64,000 nt of DNA, from positions 1-64,000 of the forward strand of contig NZ_JACJQU010000007.1 in NCBI RefSeq assembly GCF_014696825.1, in the 5' to 3' direction. Below, piece after piece: positions 63,234-64,000 of this stretch. The DNA is from Anabaena sphaerica FACHB-251. GTDB taxonomy: Bacteria > Cyanobacteriota > Cyanobacteriia > Cyanobacteriales > Nostocaceae. Numbering within the stretch: position 1 is the stretch's first letter; each line of letters begins with the position of its first letter. The position numbers and the translations under genes are program-made. The notes below the pieces were generated by a model. It saw nothing but the letters and a program-made list of their open reading frames with translations. It was not told the DNA's origin and made no database searches.

Positions 63234-63770
63234 ATGAACGCTATTAAGAAGATAGGAATTACTGCTATATCTGGAATGATGCTTTTAACACTACCATCCG
63301 TAGCCACAGCTAATGATCCGGGTGGTTGTTTTATGGTGACATCATCAGGTAAAACAGTCAGTTTGGGACAACTCTGCGGAATGACACCACCACCATCAAC
63401 TCCCAAGGTTTTTAGAATACCTATTAAGCGTCGTATTGGTAAGACTCCGATTATAGATGTTACATTTAATGGTAATCAGGTTTTTGAGATGGTTGTTGAT
63501 ACTGGTGCTACTGGGATTTTGATTACCCAAGAAGTAGCCACAGCCCTGAAACTCCAACCTTCGGGAACGATGAAAGCCAGTATTGCCGATGGTAGCATAG
63601 TAGAATTTAAAACTAGCAATGTCTTGACAGTTTCTGTGGGTGGTGCTGTGCTGAATAATGCTAAAGTTGCGATCGCTCCCAAAGCTAGGATCGGGTTGCT
63701 AGGCCACGATTTTTTTGAGAAATATGATCTTAAAATCCTAGAAAAGCAAGTTGAATTTTATCCGCGTTAA
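63234..63770 (+). CDS. retropepsin-like aspartic protease, secreted
   Basis: A 178-residue precursor with a signal peptide (about 1-27, ending VATAN) and a retroviral-type aspartyl protease domain: MVVDTGATGILIT (catalytic D-T-G), ASIADGSIVE, KVAIAPKARIGLLGHDFFEKYDLKI. The TIGR02281-like layout is common in cyanobacteria. Monomers of this size must dimerise for activity. The substrate is unknown. Confidence 0.9.
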   Translation: MNAIKKIGITAISGMMLLTLPSVATANDPGGCFMVTSSGKTVSLGQLCGMTPPPSTPKVFRIPIKRRIGKTPIIDVTFNGNQVFEMVVDTGATGILITQEVATALKLQPSGTMKASIADGSIVEFKTSNVLTVSVGGAVLNNAKVAIAPKARIGLLGHDFFEKYDLKILEKQVEFYPR

Positions 63771-63843
63771 CACAGTTGATATCTGTATAAAATATTTACA
63801 CCCTGGCTATTTAAACCAGGAGTATAAAAATTTAAATACAGAA

Positions 63844-64000
63844 TTACAAACGTTGCAGTAAATTTAAACCGTGGGTATCAGTACCGCAGGTGTTAAATAG
63901 ACCGTATTCTTCCGCTAACAGTTGCACTTCTTCCGATTCCACTACACATGGTTTCCAAGGACTGGGGTTTTTATAAGCGTAGAAAGCCTCAACGCCATCA
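63844..64000 (-). CDS. C-terminal end of a PHP-domain protein (partial)
   Basis: Reading leftward from the window edge to TAA at 63844-63846, the frame gives DGVEAFYAYKNPSPWKPC, then VVESEEVQLLAEEYGLFNTCGTDTHG and a short tail. GxDxHG at the end and GVEAFY are typical of PHP-family phosphoesterases (RNase AM/YciV type). The rest lies beyond the window. Confidence 0.75.
   Translation of the reverse strand, partial: DGVEAFYAYKNPSPWKPCVVESEEVQLLAEEYGLFNTCGTDTHGLNLLQRL

Overview
The window is chromosomal DNA from a filamentous, probably heterocyst-forming cyanobacterium of the Nostocales (an Anabaena/Nostoc/Dolichospermum-type genome). The evidence is the gene content (psbZ, nblA, the desC-desA-desB desaturase cluster, a BciB-type divinyl reductase, bilin photoreceptor kinases), many GCGATCGC (HIP1) octamers, AT-rich intergenic DNA, and dense short tandem repeats with 7- and 8-base units (GGGGACT, TTCCCTG, GAGCAGGG types) that are characteristic of this group. 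The species cannot be fixed from the sequence alone. There are no rRNA genes and no CRISPR array; one tRNA gene (Gly, GCC) is present.

Layout. 0.3-3 kb: priA, whose helicase domain carries an in-frame tandem-repeat insertion. 4-9.8 kb: a kdpA-kdpB-kdpC potassium ATPase operon ending in a short KdpD that lacks the kinase half. 9.9-10.5 kb: a TnpB remnant. 10.6-18.4 kb: anmK, a Ser/Thr kinase, nblA, a PP2C phosphatase and an ABC1/UbiB-type kinase. 19-25.3 kb: a DHH-CBS-tRNA nucleotidyltransferase fusion, psbZ, ribH, tRNA-Gly and a ProA-like protein without the expected catalytic cysteine. 25.4-27.8 kb: a tightly coupled three-gene AT-rich module (P-loop ATPase plus two unrecognised proteins), the best candidate here for an undescribed system. 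27.8-31.2 kb: desaturases for three successive double bonds. 31.3-38.2 kb: a PLP lyase, a GxxExxY cassette, bciB, a PspA-like protein with an internal insertion, cobK and a DUF1636 protein. 38.5-48.3 kb: a leftward sensory island containing a hybrid kinase with its receiver, a biliverdin-type phytochrome with its receiver, and a REC-wHTH-Hpt-REC-REC-GGDEF protein. 48.7-54.4 kb: a metallopeptidase, DUF2243, NADAR and a three-GAF kinase with a two-cysteine GAF domain. 54.5-64 kb: an intact TnpB with a strong 3' hairpin, a protein with a TIR-like tail, mltA, a second GxxExxY cassette, an McrB with a truncated McrC, a retropepsin-like protein and the end of a PHP-family gene.

Three themes connect the window. 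First, repeat arrays have expanded in and around genes, twice inside conserved enzyme domains without breaking the frame. Second, three small genes (two GxxExxY, one four-helix-bundle) each sit between inverted arms of such repeats, as if moving as cassettes. Third, much of the coding capacity goes to light and stress signalling (phytochrome and cyanobacteriochrome-like kinases, Ser/Thr kinase and phosphatase, NblA, Kdp). All functional calls rest on reading motifs by eye and on remembered family features; no database search was possible.
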